From Sporomusa silvacetica DSM 10669 (GTDB lineage: Bacteria > Bacillota > Negativicutes > Sporomusales > Sporomusaceae): a stretch of DNA of 64,000 nt. A program made the translations under genes and the position numbers. Where the stretch lies: contig NZ_LSLK01000117.1 of the NCBI RefSeq assembly GCF_002257705.1, positions 23,403 to 87,402 of the forward strand, given 5' to 3'. Under the pieces are notes generated by a model. That model was given only the letters and a program-made list of their open reading frames with translations, did no database searches and was not told where the DNA came from. Below are positions 26,653 to 35,521 of this stretch, piece after piece. Position 1 is the stretch's first letter. Every line of letters begins with the position of its first letter.

Positions 26653-26770
26653 AAGATACCCCCAGAACTAGAGTCTTTGCTATCATATACATTATACCAC
26701 AACAAATGGAGCTTCCTGTCGATTATAATAATGATCGAAGGACGCCAAAGACGATATACAAAGAAATCGG

Positions 26771-27593
26771 GGTTCTGGTGCAAAAATAAAAACAGTGATA
26801 CAATAATCCCCGGAATTTATAAAAGTGAGGCAATTTTATTGGCACAGAATCTATTCAAGTGGAAACATTTCGAGTCTGAAATTATAATGGTCTGCGTCCG
26901 CTGGTATCTTAAGTATCCACTCAGTTACAGAATGCTGGTTGAGATGATGCATGAGAGAGGATTGAAGATCACCCACACAACCATTATGAGATGGGTTCAT
27001 CAATATTCGCCAATAATAGATGAAAGAATTAGAAAACACCTTAAGCCAACGAATGATTCTTGGAGAACGGATGAAACATATCTTAAAATTAGGGGCAATA
27101 ATGCATACCTCTAGCGAGCGGTTGATTCTAAGGGAAATACCATCGATTTTTATGTATCTGAACAGCGTGATAAAGACGCAGCGAAGAAGTTCTTCAAAAA
27201 GGCTCTACAAGCCATACATAATCAGCAACCAAGGGTAATAACGACTGACAAGTATGCTGCAACTGAGATTGCTATTCATGAAATGATTTATAGTGGAACT
27301 CTTTCAGTCGAAACAATACTCCGGAAAGTAAAATACTTAAATAACATTATTGAGCAGGACCATCGGTTTATTAAACGAAAAGTCAAACCTATGCTAGGAT
27401 TTGACAGCTTTAAGACTGCCGAGAAAACAATTTGTGGTATTGAAATTATGCATATGATTAGAAAGGGACAGATTGAAGAAATTCAATGTGTCCTTTCTGA
27501 GGTTGAATTTATAAACAAGGTTATGGGTATCGCGGCTTGATATTCTAGTAAAAGATGGGATCTTTATTTTTGTATAATTTTCGCACCAGAACC
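26771..27593 (+). mobile_element. IS6-family insertion sequence (inactive)
   Basis: An 823-bp element bounded by 17-bp inverted repeats: GGTTCTGGTGCAAAAAT at 26771 and its complement at 27577-27593 (one mismatch). The ends begin GGTTCTG as in IS6/IS26/IS240 members. No matching 8-bp target duplication is seen: GAAATCGG left, GGATTAAT right. It contains one transposase gene with a nonsense codon. Confidence 0.85.
26839..27540 (+). pseudogene. IS6-family transposase with internal TAG
   Basis: A DDE transposase of about 233 codons. The open frame has FKWKHFESEIIMVCVRWYL then YPLSYRMLVEMM, and the HTH region THTTIMRWVHQYSP, then WRTDETYLKIRG with the first catalytic Asp. A TAG at 27112 follows GNNAYL, where relatives have YR. 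The same frame then continues AVDSKGNTIDFYVSE, TTDKYAA (second Asp) and IEQDHRFIKRKVKPM (Glu). So a single Tyr codon became TAG. The likely start is TTG at 26839 after GTGAGG. The enzyme is dead unless the stop is read through. Confidence 0.85.
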
Positions 27594-27902
27594 GGATTAA
27601 TAACCTGCCCGCGAAGGGCAGGTTATTTCCGTTAGTCATTATTATCGCTATTGAAGACTCTGTAGTATAATAAACTTACCGTGAAAGATATAGCAAATCA
27701 AACTAACACTATAGCACATGAGGTAGTAGACTAACCTTATTAGGTAAACGGAATATTTGTAAAAAATTTAAAACATTCAGTAAAAAATGAAAAAAGAGAG
27801 GAGTTTAGATAAAAGCAGCGAATACAATATTCTTAAAAGGGAAAATCCCTAATAGTATATTGATCTGAGGCGTTAGTTGACTGTGCAAAGAGTGTTGTTT
27901 TT
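27594..27902. other. Gap between IS and leader of chemoreceptor gene
   Basis: No gene recognised. CCTGCCCGCGAAGGGCAGG (27604-27622) is a compact dyad just outside the IS. An RBS-like AGAGAGGAG at 27794 precedes no long frame. AAAGGGAAAATCCCT at about 27836 is a small dyad and may be part of the leader structure. Confidence 0.35.
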
Positions 27903-27978
27903 ATTGTGAGGTGAGGCCGAAATCGACATGTATATTTATGAACAAAAAATGAAATTGAATCCCGAATAATGGGATTAA
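27903..27978 (+). ncRNA. Candidate structured leader RNA, copy A (before chemoreceptor gene)
   Basis: This stretch is clearly related to 33267-33342. Shared features in order: a GTGA tetraloop hairpin (ATT-GTGA-GGT here), GCC.AAA, a GTATAT segment, TGAAA, and an AATCCC-GAATAAT-GGGATT hairpin (27958-27976). It ends 35 bases before the ATG, close to the ribosome site, as a cis-regulatory leader would. I cannot match it to a known riboswitch. Confidence 0.5.
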
Positions 27979-28011
27979 AAATGTAACCTTGTGCTGAATG
28001 GAGGATTTAAT

Positions 28012-29736
28012 ATGAATCTCAAAATAAGTAGTAAAATAGCGGGAGCCCTTGCAATCTTGATCGTCATGATAATAGTGACGGGGGTTAGTTCTTTCTTTAA
28101 CTCACAGAATTTTTTAGGAAATGTTAAAGATATTATCGCGAGTTACAATAGGAGTATCACTGCTTCTCAAATCGAAAATGAATTAACAGCTGCTGTGTTG
28201 GAGATGAGGCGATATTTTACAGAACCGAATGAGCAATATAAAATGAGCTATGAACAAAGAATGGCTAAAGTTATTGACATGGAGAATCAGCTTCTTCAGC
28301 TTTCTAGTGTGGAAAATAAGCCAGAAATCGAAAAATTGCTCGATGATACAAAAAGATATAACGATAGAATGTTAAATGGGCTAGTACCCCTCTTGAAAGA
28401 ACAGGCGAAAGTAGAAATCACTCAGCAGTCGAAAGGTGAATTAATTAAGCAAATAAGTGTAATTGCAAAGGAACTTACCCAACTAATGCAATCAAATCAA
28501 CAAATTATTCGGCATCTAGTGGAACAAGAATCACAGTCGGTCTTCCAAAAGGTATCTGAAGCTGAACGCAGTTCTAGTCAATCGGCAAGTAAATCTATCA
28601 TTTTAATAGTAGTTTCAGCAAGCGTAGGGGTAATTTCGACTCTGATTCTTCGTCGAACTATTACTAAGCCAGTAGTAGCTCTAGTGAAAGAAATGAACGA
28701 TATCGCAACTGGCAATCTAAGCATTACAAAAAATACTATTTTACAGAGAAGTGATGAATTCGGTGAATTATATATTGCGTTGCAAAAATCGAAGGACGGG
28801 GTAAGAGATCTAATCCAGATTGTTCGAATGCAGGCGGAACAGATGTCTGCAGCATCGGAGGAACTAAATGCTAGCACCGAGCAATCGGCGCAAGTGTCAA
28901 ATCAAGTAGCTACATCCATTGAACAAGTAGCTAGCGGTGCGTACAAGCAAGTTAATGCTGTAAATAAAACGTCTTGCGTAGTAGAAAGAATGTCGGCAAG
29001 TATTCAAAAAGTAGCTAAAAATACTAGTCTTGTGACTGAAAAAACAGAGTGTGCAACCGTTACGGCAACAAAGGGTAGTAAATCTGTTGAGCAGGCTGTA
29101 ACCCAAATGACTAAGATTGAGAAGACTGTTAATAATTCTGCTAATGTAGTTGCTAATCTGGGAGGGCGATCTAAAGAAATTGGGCAAATTGTCGACACTA
29201 TATCAGGAATCGCAGGACAGACAAATCTATTAGCGCTAAATGCTGCCATTGAGGCTGCTAGAGCAGGGGAACAAGGGCGGGGCTTTGCTGTGGTAGCGGA
29301 AGAAGTCCGCAAGTTGGCAGAACAATCACAGGATGCGGCCAAACAGATAGCGCTGTTAATCAGTGAAATCCAAGAAGATACAAATATAGCGGTCATTGCA
29401 ATGAAGGAAGGTACGCAGGAGGTGGCCTTCGGGACGGAGGTTGTCAATACTGCGGGTCATGCATTTGGGGAAATTGCGGCCTTAGTAATCCAAGTAGATG
29501 AGCAAGTGAAAGAGATTTCAGCTTCCATTCAGCAAATGGAAAATGGGAGTGAACAAATTGAATTATCTGTAAAAGAGGTGGATGACCTTAGTAAAGTAGC
29601 TGCAGAGCAAGCACAGACTATATCGGCGGCTACAGAGGAACAATCAGCATCTATGGAGGAAATCGAATCATCTAGTCGGGGGCTAGCCAAAATGTCACAA
29701 GAACTCCAGGAAGCTATTACTAGTTTTAGACTTTAG
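28012..29736 (+). CDS. Methyl-accepting chemotaxis protein
   Basis: A 574-residue chemoreceptor. TM1 at about 9-28, a four-helix-bundle periplasmic sensor at about 35-190, TM2 at about 195-215 (SIILIVVSASVGVISTLILRR), HAMP at about 216-270 and a cytoplasmic coiled-coil with the hairpin tip AGQTNLLALNAAIEAARAGE. No C-terminal CheR-binding pentapeptide is seen. The 4HB sensor often binds small organic ligands directly or via a periplasmic protein. GGAGG precedes the ATG at 28012. Placement beside the catabolic cluster and a shared leader with its oxidoreductase operon suggest attraction to the substrate. Confidence 0.92.
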   Translation: MNLKISSKIAGALAILIVMIIVTGVSSFFNSQNFLGNVKDIIASYNRSITASQIENELTAAVLEMRRYFTEPNEQYKMSYEQRMAKVIDMENQLLQLSSVENKPEIEKLLDDTKRYNDRMLNGLVPLLKEQAKVEITQQSKGELIKQISVIAKELTQLMQSNQQIIRHLVEQESQSVFQKVSEAERSSSQSASKSIILIVVSASVGVISTLILRRTITKPVVALVKEMNDIATGNLSITKNTILQRSDEFGELYIALQKSKDGVRDLIQIVRMQAEQMSAASEELNASTEQSAQVSNQVATSIEQVASGAYKQVNAVNKTSCVVERMSASIQKVAKNTSLVTEKTECATVTATKGSKSVEQAVTQMTKIEKTVNNSANVVANLGGRSKEIGQIVDTISGIAGQTNLLALNAAIEAARAGEQGRGFAVVAEEVRKLAEQSQDAAKQIALLISEIQEDTNIAVIAMKEGTQEVAFGTEVVNTAGHAFGEIAALVIQVDEQVKEISASIQQMENGSEQIELSVKEVDDLSKVAAEQAQTISAATEEQSASMEEIESSSRGLAKMSQELQEAITSFRL

Positions 29737-30064
29737 TGGCATAAGGATTCATCAACGCAGTAGACGCTAATATAAAGCTACATTGATAAATTCCCAAAGA
29801 GAAGCAGTTTATTTGGCAACACTGCACAGCGAAATGCAATACAGTTCTACTAGTGGATTAATCTAAATCAGGATAAAATTATATAATCAAATTGATGAGA
29901 GAGAGTATCTATGGTTTGCAGGTGGACCCAAATGAGTTAATAAGAAAAATAGGTGAATAGCCTTATCTTGCTGGCTAGAAACTATACTCAAGTGCACTGG
30001 AAGATTTCTTATTATGACAAGCATATTATGAAAAAAATCAAAGGATGGAAAGGATGGGGAAAAA
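29737..30064. other. 328-bp gap before lrp-type gene
   Basis: No gene, RNA or strong terminator is visible. It probably holds the promoter of the Lrp-type regulator. Confidence 0.35.
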
Positions 30065-30544
30065 GTGAAGAAGCATCTTAATGCCGGACCATTAAGAGAA
30101 CTAGATGAAATTGATCGACAAATATGTAGTATTCTATCAACTGATAGTCGCACAAGTTATTCAGACATTGCCCGACAAGTACACCTTTCGAGAATGAGTG
30201 TGCGGGAGAGAATCACTAATCTGCAGAAGAATGGAATTATTGAACGATTTACAATACGGATCAATGCACGTAAGACAGGAGCACCGTTGGCAGTATTTCT
30301 ACTGATTAAAGCAGATTCCAGGAAAGTTGAAAGTGTAGCTGAGGCAGTTGCAAAGCACCCCAAAGTTGATAGTATATATGCAACTACAGGAACAAATGCG
30401 CTACACGTTCACGCTTTTCTTTGTGACAGTCAAGAGATGGAGGATTTTATTCACAAGGATTTGTATACAATTGACGGAGTGATTGAGATACAATCCAACA
30501 TCATGATTAAGAGGTACAAAAGTGATAGATTATTGTTAGTATGA
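30065..30544 (+). CDS. Lrp/AsnC-family transcriptional regulator
   Basis: A 159-residue Lrp/AsnC regulator. The N-terminal winged HTH spans about 10-60 (LDEIDRQICSILSTDSRTSYSDIARQVHLSRMSVRERI), then the RAM ligand-binding/dimerisation domain (AVAKHPKVDSIYATTGTNALHVHAF). It binds amino or organic acids and usually forms octamers. The GTG at 30065 follows GGATGGGGAA. A perfect terminator follows. It lies just upstream of the nitrilase gene, same strand, separated by 513 bases, so it is a candidate local regulator. Confidence 0.9.
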   Translation: MKKHLNAGPLRELDEIDRQICSILSTDSRTSYSDIARQVHLSRMSVRERITNLQKNGIIERFTIRINARKTGAPLAVFLLIKADSRKVESVAEAVAKHPKVDSIYATTGTNALHVHAFLCDSQEMEDFIHKDLYTIDGVIEIQSNIMIKRYKSDRLLLV

Positions 30545-30546
30545 AA

Positions 30547-30589
30547 GATGACCTTGCAGACATGGTTAGTGCTGCAAGGTCATCTTTTT
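30547..30589 (+). terminator. Rho-independent terminator after lrp-type gene
   Basis: GATGACCTTGCAG pairs perfectly with CTGCAAGGTCATC (13 bp), followed by TTTTT. Confidence 0.92.
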
Positions 30590-31057
30590 ACTATATAACT
30601 TCATTATGTATTGATCTATGCCTTACGTTTGAGTGGGGCCATAAGGTGCGTAGATTCTAAAGATTATTGTTAATTTTCAAAAAACAACATAAATTGCATG
30701 CGTTTTGTTCTGTTAAAGTCAAAAAAATGCTCATAAGTACTATTTTAGGCCTGACAAATCATGCGATTTGCCGGAGGTTAAACGTGCTATCAAGGTGAAT
30801 AAATATATATCATAAAGATTGAGAAAAACGTGTGGAAGTGCAGGCTTTTTGCCTATTGAAATGGGGAAAGTGGTTCTTCTAAAACCTCAGTATATAGTTA
30901 AGTTAATTATTGGCCGAAAATATTGAGAATATTGAGATGAATGCAAAGGTTCTTTATTTTTACAATTTACAACAGTACTTGATAAGTCTTATTGGGTAAA
31001 CAGATCTAGTATAAGGATGTCCTTTGCTATATCTACAATAATAAGGAGGATTTTAGT
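30590..31057. promoter_or_regulatory. 468-bp region upstream of nitrilase gene
   Basis: Probable promoter/leader of the nitrilase gene, ending with AAGGAGG about 10 bases before its ATG. TAGTATAAGG near 31008 resembles a -10 box. I find no convincing -35 or sigma-54 site. TTAATTATTGGCCGAAAATATTGAGAATATTGAG near 30904 contains a short internal repeat. Confidence 0.35.
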
Positions 31058-32053
31058 ATGGAAAAAACATTCCCTAAATTCAAAGCAGCTGCCGTTCAAG
31101 CTGCTCCGGTTTTTTTGGACTTGGGTGCCACTGTGGAAAAAACCTGTACTATTATTGAAGAGGCTGCTGGCAATGGAGCTCAATTGGTAGCCTTTCCTGA
31201 GGCGTTTATTCCTGGATATCCATGGTGGATTTGGTTAGGAGATCCTGTGTATGGGATGCCTTTTTACGGAAGACTTTACAAGAATGCCGTTGAAATTCCA
31301 GGTCCGGCGGTAAGAAAGATTAGCGAGGCTGCGAAGAAGACTGGAACATATGTATCTGTTTCGGCAACTGAACTAGAGGGCGGTTCTTTGTATTTGACTC
31401 AATTATGGTTTAATCCTAACGGGGATTTAATGGGGAAACATCGAAAAATGAAACCGTCTAGTGCAGAAAGATATATTTGGGGCGATGGAAACGGCAGTAT
31501 GATGCCTGTTTTTGATACAAAAATAGGCAGGCTGGGTGGATTGGAGTGTGCCGAGCACGTAAATCCATTGAATGTTATTGCCATGAATTCGCTTAATGAG
31601 CAGGTACACGTTGCTGCTTGGCCGGCATTTAAGTGTGATATTGGTCCGCTGTTTGGGGAAGAGGTTAATGTCATAGTTACCAAAAATTATGCTATTGCAA
31701 CTCAAACGTTTACTTTAATGGCTACGCAAATTATTTCGGATGAAATGATCAATATAATGTGCATCAATGATGAGCAGAAAGCGAGACTGCATCAAGGTGG
31801 GGGATGTGCTCAAATTATATCACCTGCCGGTGCGGTAATCAGTAATTTGGTGCCTGATAATCAAGAAGGCATCGTGTATGCGGATATTGATTTAGAAATG
31901 ATTATGTTTTTCAAATATGCATACGATTTTGCTGGGCAATATTCGAATCCATCACTTAGTCTTAATTTCAACCAAAATCCTCAATCTCCAGTACGAAAAA
32001 TAGGAAAAGCAAATGATTTGAGCCTGTCTTACAATCAACTTCAAGATGAATGA
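31058..32053 (+). CDS. Nitrilase (arylacetonitrilase/aliphatic nitrilase branch)
   Basis: A 331-residue true nitrilase (nitrile to carboxylate plus ammonia) of the C-N hydrolase superfamily. The catalytic triad is Glu48 (FPEAFIPGYPWW), Lys130 (GKHRKMKPSSAERYIWGDG) and Cys164 (GGLECAEHVNPL). Length and triad spacing are standard. The Cys motif is CAEH where many nitrilases have CWE; AAWPAF after it is a mark of arylacetonitrilase-like enzymes, so mandelonitrile or other hydroxynitriles are plausible substrates. That is inference from motif. AAGGAGG is well placed. The paralogous amidase follows 113 bases downstream. Confidence 0.88.
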   Translation: MEKTFPKFKAAAVQAAPVFLDLGATVEKTCTIIEEAAGNGAQLVAFPEAFIPGYPWWIWLGDPVYGMPFYGRLYKNAVEIPGPAVRKISEAAKKTGTYVSVSATELEGGSLYLTQLWFNPNGDLMGKHRKMKPSSAERYIWGDGNGSMMPVFDTKIGRLGGLECAEHVNPLNVIAMNSLNEQVHVAAWPAFKCDIGPLFGEEVNVIVTKNYAIATQTFTLMATQIISDEMINIMCINDEQKARLHQGGGCAQIISPAGAVISNLVPDNQEGIVYADIDLEMIMFFKYAYDFAGQYSNPSLSLNFNQNPQSPVRKIGKANDLSLSYNQLQDE

Positions 32054-32166
32054 AATAGGTTGAACCCCTCGTCTAACATGAGGTTCAACAGAGGTATTAG
32101 TAGATGACAAAGAAATGGGATTATCTGTACGTTATCATGAGTAATAGATTGTAAGGTGATTTTTAA

Positions 32167-33090
32167 ATGAAAGATATTATAAATATAGCCGTAGTGAATT
32201 TTACAACTATTTGGGGCAATAAGGCAGCAAATTTAAAAAGAATCAAAGAATATATTGATGCGGCAGGTAAGCGCGGCGCGGATTTAGTAGTGTTGCCAGA
32301 AACAGCTCTGTCGGGATATGATGACGATGCCGGAAAACCTCGTGTCGAAAAGATGCATGTGCTTTTGGCGGAAACGATTCCAGGCCCGGCGACGGATGAA
32401 ATTACTGAAATCACCAAAAAGTATAATATGTATGCAATTTTCGGCATGCCGGAAAAGGACAAGAGTGATCCCTCTATTATCTATAATTCTGCAGCGATTG
32501 TTGGCCCAGAGGGTGTAGTTGATTCTTATCGAAAAATACATCTTCCTTTTTCGGAAGCTGATTGGGCTGTACGTGGTGATAAGCCTGTCCTTTTTGATAC
32601 ACCGTGGGGACCCATCGGTGTTGGAATTTGTTATGATTCGTATTGTTTTCCTGAACTGATGAGATATTATCGTGCTAAAGGTGCAAGACTGTTCGTTAAT
32701 GTAACCGCATGTCCGAATGCGCCTTGCACGAGTGGTGCAGCTGAATTGACGATTCCTGCCTATGCATATATCAATTATATGTTTATTGCATCGTCCAATC
32801 TCTGTGGTTATGATAAGAGCAGCTTCTTTATTGGGGGAAGCAGTGTCATTGGACCAGACAGCAACAGAGGTGGAACGCATGTCTACATCGGAAAAATGTT
32901 TAATTCCGCCGGTAGTGACAAGCCGGAACTGTTCCTCGGTACAGTTGACCTGTCAATGGCCGACTATAATACCGATATTCCTATCTACCGTTACAATCCT
33001 AAGGTTAATGGACCTGATTGGAGACCTGAAATCTATAAGGAACTTTGTCAAGATATTCTAGATACCCCGGATTCGCAGAAAGGAAAATAA
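32167..33090 (+). CDS. Carbon-nitrogen hydrolase (amidase-like nitrilase superfamily)
   Basis: A 307-residue member of the amidase/omega-amidase side of the nitrilase superfamily. The triad is Glu45 (LPETALSGY), Lys123 (YRKIHLPF) and Cys155 (GICYDSYCFPE). It would hydrolyse an amide, or an amide by-product of nitrilase action. It differs strongly from the nitrilase beside it, so it is not a recent duplicate. AAGGTGA precedes the ATG. Function is known at family level only. Together the two enzymes cover both the nitrile and amide states of one substrate. Confidence 0.88.
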   Translation: MKDIINIAVVNFTTIWGNKAANLKRIKEYIDAAGKRGADLVVLPETALSGYDDDAGKPRVEKMHVLLAETIPGPATDEITEITKKYNMYAIFGMPEKDKSDPSIIYNSAAIVGPEGVVDSYRKIHLPFSEADWAVRGDKPVLFDTPWGPIGVGICYDSYCFPELMRYYRAKGARLFVNVTACPNAPCTSGAAELTIPAYAYINYMFIASSNLCGYDKSSFFIGGSSVIGPDSNRGGTHVYIGKMFNSAGSDKPELFLGTVDLSMADYNTDIPIYRYNPKVNGPDWRPEIYKELCQDILDTPDSQKGK

Positions 33091-33204
33091 TCTTTTTTCA
33101 ACGGTCAATTATGGATGGGGCGGTAGATGTGCACCCACATCAGGGTAGCGTGCTATTTAGAATGATCCTGTAATATAAATATATATGTCCAATATAAGGA
33201 ATTT
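33091..33204. other. Start of intergenic gap after amidase gene
   Basis: Short AT-rich tail of the amidase gene; no clear terminator before the structured leader that follows. The full gene-free gap runs to 33504. Confidence 0.35.
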
Positions 33205-33342
33205 GATTCCGAATAATGGGATTTGGTAGCCGGCTAAGGTTATTACTATGAAGTGATAATGTTCCTATCGTGAGATGTAGCCAAAAAGACGATGTATATG
33301 TCTTTGCCCAAATAGTGAAACAAAATCCCGAATAACGGTTTT
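33205..33342 (+). ncRNA. Candidate structured leader RNA, copy B (before oxidoreductase operon)
   Basis: A foldable segment: GGCTA (33232-33236) pairs with TAGCC (33278-33282), enclosing TTATTAC/GTGATAA and ATC-GTGA-GAT hairpins (three-way junction, GNRA loop). AAAGAC/GTCTTT (33285-33305) follows, then an AAAATCC/GGTTTT-type hairpin whose loop GAATAA matches copy A. ATTCCGAATAATGGGATT at 33206 is a third copy of that last hairpin. It lies about 160 bases before the gamma-subunit start. No known family recognised. Confidence 0.5.
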
Positions 33343-33504
33343 GTAATAGAGGCTTATGTTTGTTTACCACAATAAGGCTAATTTGCAAACTTAGTTGTTA
33401 GGCTGCTATTTTGCGTCATGGTGCGGAGTCGTTTCCAAAACAACTTCGCGTTAATGATATATTTTTCTTAGAAAAAACATTCAAATTTTAAGGAGGAGAA
33501 ATTG

Positions 33505-34047
33505 ATGAAGGAAATTCGACTTCATGGTCGAGGGGGGCAAGGAGTGGTCAAAGCCGCTCAATTAATCGTGAAAACGATAGTAAATCAGGGAGGATTTGCC
33601 CATTTCATTCCGTTTTTTGGGGTGGAGAGAAAAGGTTCGCCCGTATACGGTTTTTTGCGGATTGATGATAAACCTATACGGTTAAAAACTCAGGTTTATG
33701 AACCACATTGTCTGGTTATTATGGATGACACATTGCTGGATTCTGTTCCGGTATTTGAAGGTTTAAGGCAGGATGGAACTGTTGTGATTAATAGCTGTAA
33801 GGATTTTGATGTATTTGCGGCGCATCAAAATGTAAAAAAGATTGGTATTGTTGATGCCACAAGCATTGCAGCGGAAAAGATAGGCAAAAATATGCCACCT
33901 AACACGGCTGTTTTAGGAGCTTTGGCAAAGACGACGGGTTTTATAAATTGGGACGCCTTACAAAGGGAGATCGAGAAAACTTTCGGTGTAACCAATTTGT
34001 CTGCAGCGCAGCAAGCATTTGAAACTACGGCTGTACACATTATCTAA
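33505..34047 (+). CDS. 2-oxoacid:ferredoxin oxidoreductase gamma subunit
   Basis: A 180-residue gamma subunit (POR domain III) of pyruvate/2-oxoacid ferredoxin oxidoreductases. RLHGRGGQGVVKAAQLIV is the family's characteristic start, and GVERKGSPVYGFLRID follows. With alpha, beta and delta it oxidatively decarboxylates a 2-oxoacid to acyl-CoA and reduces ferredoxin. AGGAGGAG fits the ATG at 33505. It begins the four-gene operon in gamma-delta-alpha-beta order, as in archaeal and Thermotoga enzymes. Confidence 0.92.
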   Translation: MKEIRLHGRGGQGVVKAAQLIVKTIVNQGGFAHFIPFFGVERKGSPVYGFLRIDDKPIRLKTQVYEPHCLVIMDDTLLDSVPVFEGLRQDGTVVINSCKDFDVFAAHQNVKKIGIVDATSIAAEKIGKNMPPNTAVLGALAKTTGFINWDALQREIEKTFGVTNLSAAQQAFETTAVHII

Positions 34048-34063
34048 AGGAGTGAAAAGGGAT

Positions 34064-34330
34064 ATGGAAAATAGGCAACATATTGCGCCGATTGGTGATG
34101 AGGGATTATATATCCTTGATACGGGAAGCTGGCGAAACTTTCGCCCGGTAATTGATCAGGAGAAATGCAGTAAGTGTGGACTCTGTTTTACCTTCTGCCC
34201 GGTGAATTCGATTTCCAGGGTCGACAATGAGTATCAAATCAGCATGAGTTATTGTAAGGGATGCGGCATCTGTGCCAATGAGTGTCCCCGCAAAGCAATT
34301 GACATGGTTCCCGAAGGAGGTAAGGAATAA
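34064..34330 (+). CDS. 2-oxoacid:ferredoxin oxidoreductase delta subunit (2x[4Fe-4S])
   Basis: An 88-residue ferredoxin-like delta subunit. Two cluster motifs, CSKCGLCFTFCPV and CKGCGICANECPR, bind two [4Fe-4S] clusters that pass electrons from the TPP site to external ferredoxin. AAGGAGTGAAAAGG precedes the ATG at 34064, 16 bases after the gamma gene. Its stop overlaps the first base of the alpha start (TAATG), so translation is coupled. Confidence 0.92.
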   Translation: MENRQHIAPIGDEGLYILDTGSWRNFRPVIDQEKCSKCGLCFTFCPVNSISRVDNEYQISMSYCKGCGICANECPRKAIDMVPEGGKE

Positions 34331-35505
34331 TGAATCAAGTAATGGCTACTACCGGCAATACATGCGCGGCGTTAGGTGCCGCGTTGGCGAAGCCCGCTGT
34401 TGTGGCTGCTTATCCAATCACGCCCCAAACTTCCGTAGTAGAATATTTAGCAAAGATGGTGGCAGACGGAAAACTTTGCTCCAGGATGATCGAAGTTGAA
34501 TCGGAACATTCGTCAATGAGTGTCGTGCAAGGTGCTGCTATGGCAGGTGGGCGTACCTTTACCGCGACGTCCGCACAAGGTTTGGCCCTTATGTTTGAAC
34601 CATATTTGCGGATGTCCACACTACGGCTGCCGATGGTGATGGCCATCGCAGGCCGGGAGATGACATCTCCGGAAACGATTTGGGGTGGTCAGCAGGACTC
34701 CATTTCGGTACGTGATGCCGGCTGGATGCAGGTTTATGTAGAAAATAACCAGGAAATTCTCGATATGATCATTCAGGGCTACAAAATTGCAGAAACACAA
34801 AATGTGTTATTGCCAATTAATGTTTGTTATGATGGTTTCTATCTATCGCATCTGGTTGAACGGGTTGAGATACCTAGTCAGGCATCGGTCGATGCATTTT
34901 TACCGCCATACAAGCAAACTCACGTCATACTGGATCCCCAAAAGCCCATGGCGGTGGATCCATTGACGCCTGGTGATATTTTGTGGAAATATCGGCAGAA
35001 CCATCTACAGGCGATGCAAAACGCCCTGGAAGTTATTGATCAGGTTGACCGTGAATTTGCGGCTGCATTTGGCAGGCAATATGGCGGCGTAATCGAAGAG
35101 TATCGTTCCGAAGATGCAGAAATAGTGTTAGTGGCCATGGGATCAATGGTCGGCACAGCCAAGGAAGCTGTTGATATAAAACGTTCTGAAGGAATCAAAG
35201 TAGGTCTTGTTAAGGTTAGATTTATGCGACCGTTTCCGACACAGAAGGTGCGTCAAGCCTTGCAAGGGAAAAAGGCTTTTGCAGTAGTAGACCGCAATGT
35301 GTGTTTTGGTTGGAATACGGGAGCCTTGTACCAGGAAGTATTAGCAGCAGTAGGCAATCGCGGATATAAGATGAGTTCCATGCCTGTGATCGGCGGCCTT
35401 GGTGGAGCAGATATTACGTTGCGGCATTTTCTGGATTGCATCGACTCGTTGGAAGCGGCAAAAGACCAAGAACGTGAATACGATACGCTCTGGTTAACGA
35501 AATGA
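34330..35505 (+). CDS. 2-oxoacid:ferredoxin oxidoreductase alpha subunit
   Basis: A 391-residue alpha subunit carrying the pyrimidine-binding half of the TPP fold. N-terminal AAYPITPQTSVVEYLAKMVADG and EVESEHSSMSVVQGAAMAGGRTFTATSAQGLALM are standard; the C-terminal domain follows from about 250. Subunit sequence alone does not separate pyruvate, branched-chain and aryl-oxoacid types. It lies with Ptb and Buk rather than Pta and Ack, which hints at a substrate larger than pyruvate. Confidence 0.92.
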   Translation: MNQVMATTGNTCAALGAALAKPAVVAAYPITPQTSVVEYLAKMVADGKLCSRMIEVESEHSSMSVVQGAAMAGGRTFTATSAQGLALMFEPYLRMSTLRLPMVMAIAGREMTSPETIWGGQQDSISVRDAGWMQVYVENNQEILDMIIQGYKIAETQNVLLPINVCYDGFYLSHLVERVEIPSQASVDAFLPPYKQTHVILDPQKPMAVDPLTPGDILWKYRQNHLQAMQNALEVIDQVDREFAAAFGRQYGGVIEEYRSEDAEIVLVAMGSMVGTAKEAVDIKRSEGIKVGLVKVRFMRPFPTQKVRQALQGKKAFAVVDRNVCFGWNTGALYQEVLAAVGNRGYKMSSMPVIGGLGGADITLRHFLDCIDSLEAAKDQEREYDTLWLTK

Positions 35506-35521
35506 GAGGGGGAGTATTAAT

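Noticed and set aside
26763..27601. 8-bp target duplication of the IS6-family element
   Set aside because: GAAATCGG on the left and GGATTAAT on the right do not match, so no duplication is claimed.
29004..29447. 147-codon minus-strand frame in the chemoreceptor gene
   Set aside because: The repetitive coiled-coil coding region leaves long antisense frames; no independent support.
30590..31057. Sigma-54 promoter before the nitrilase gene
   Set aside because: No TGGC-N8-TTGC-type element with correct spacing could be found.
32284..32880. 198-codon minus-strand frame within the amidase gene
   Set aside because: It is the antisense of a well-supported gene with catalytic residues, shows no RBS and no recognisable domain.
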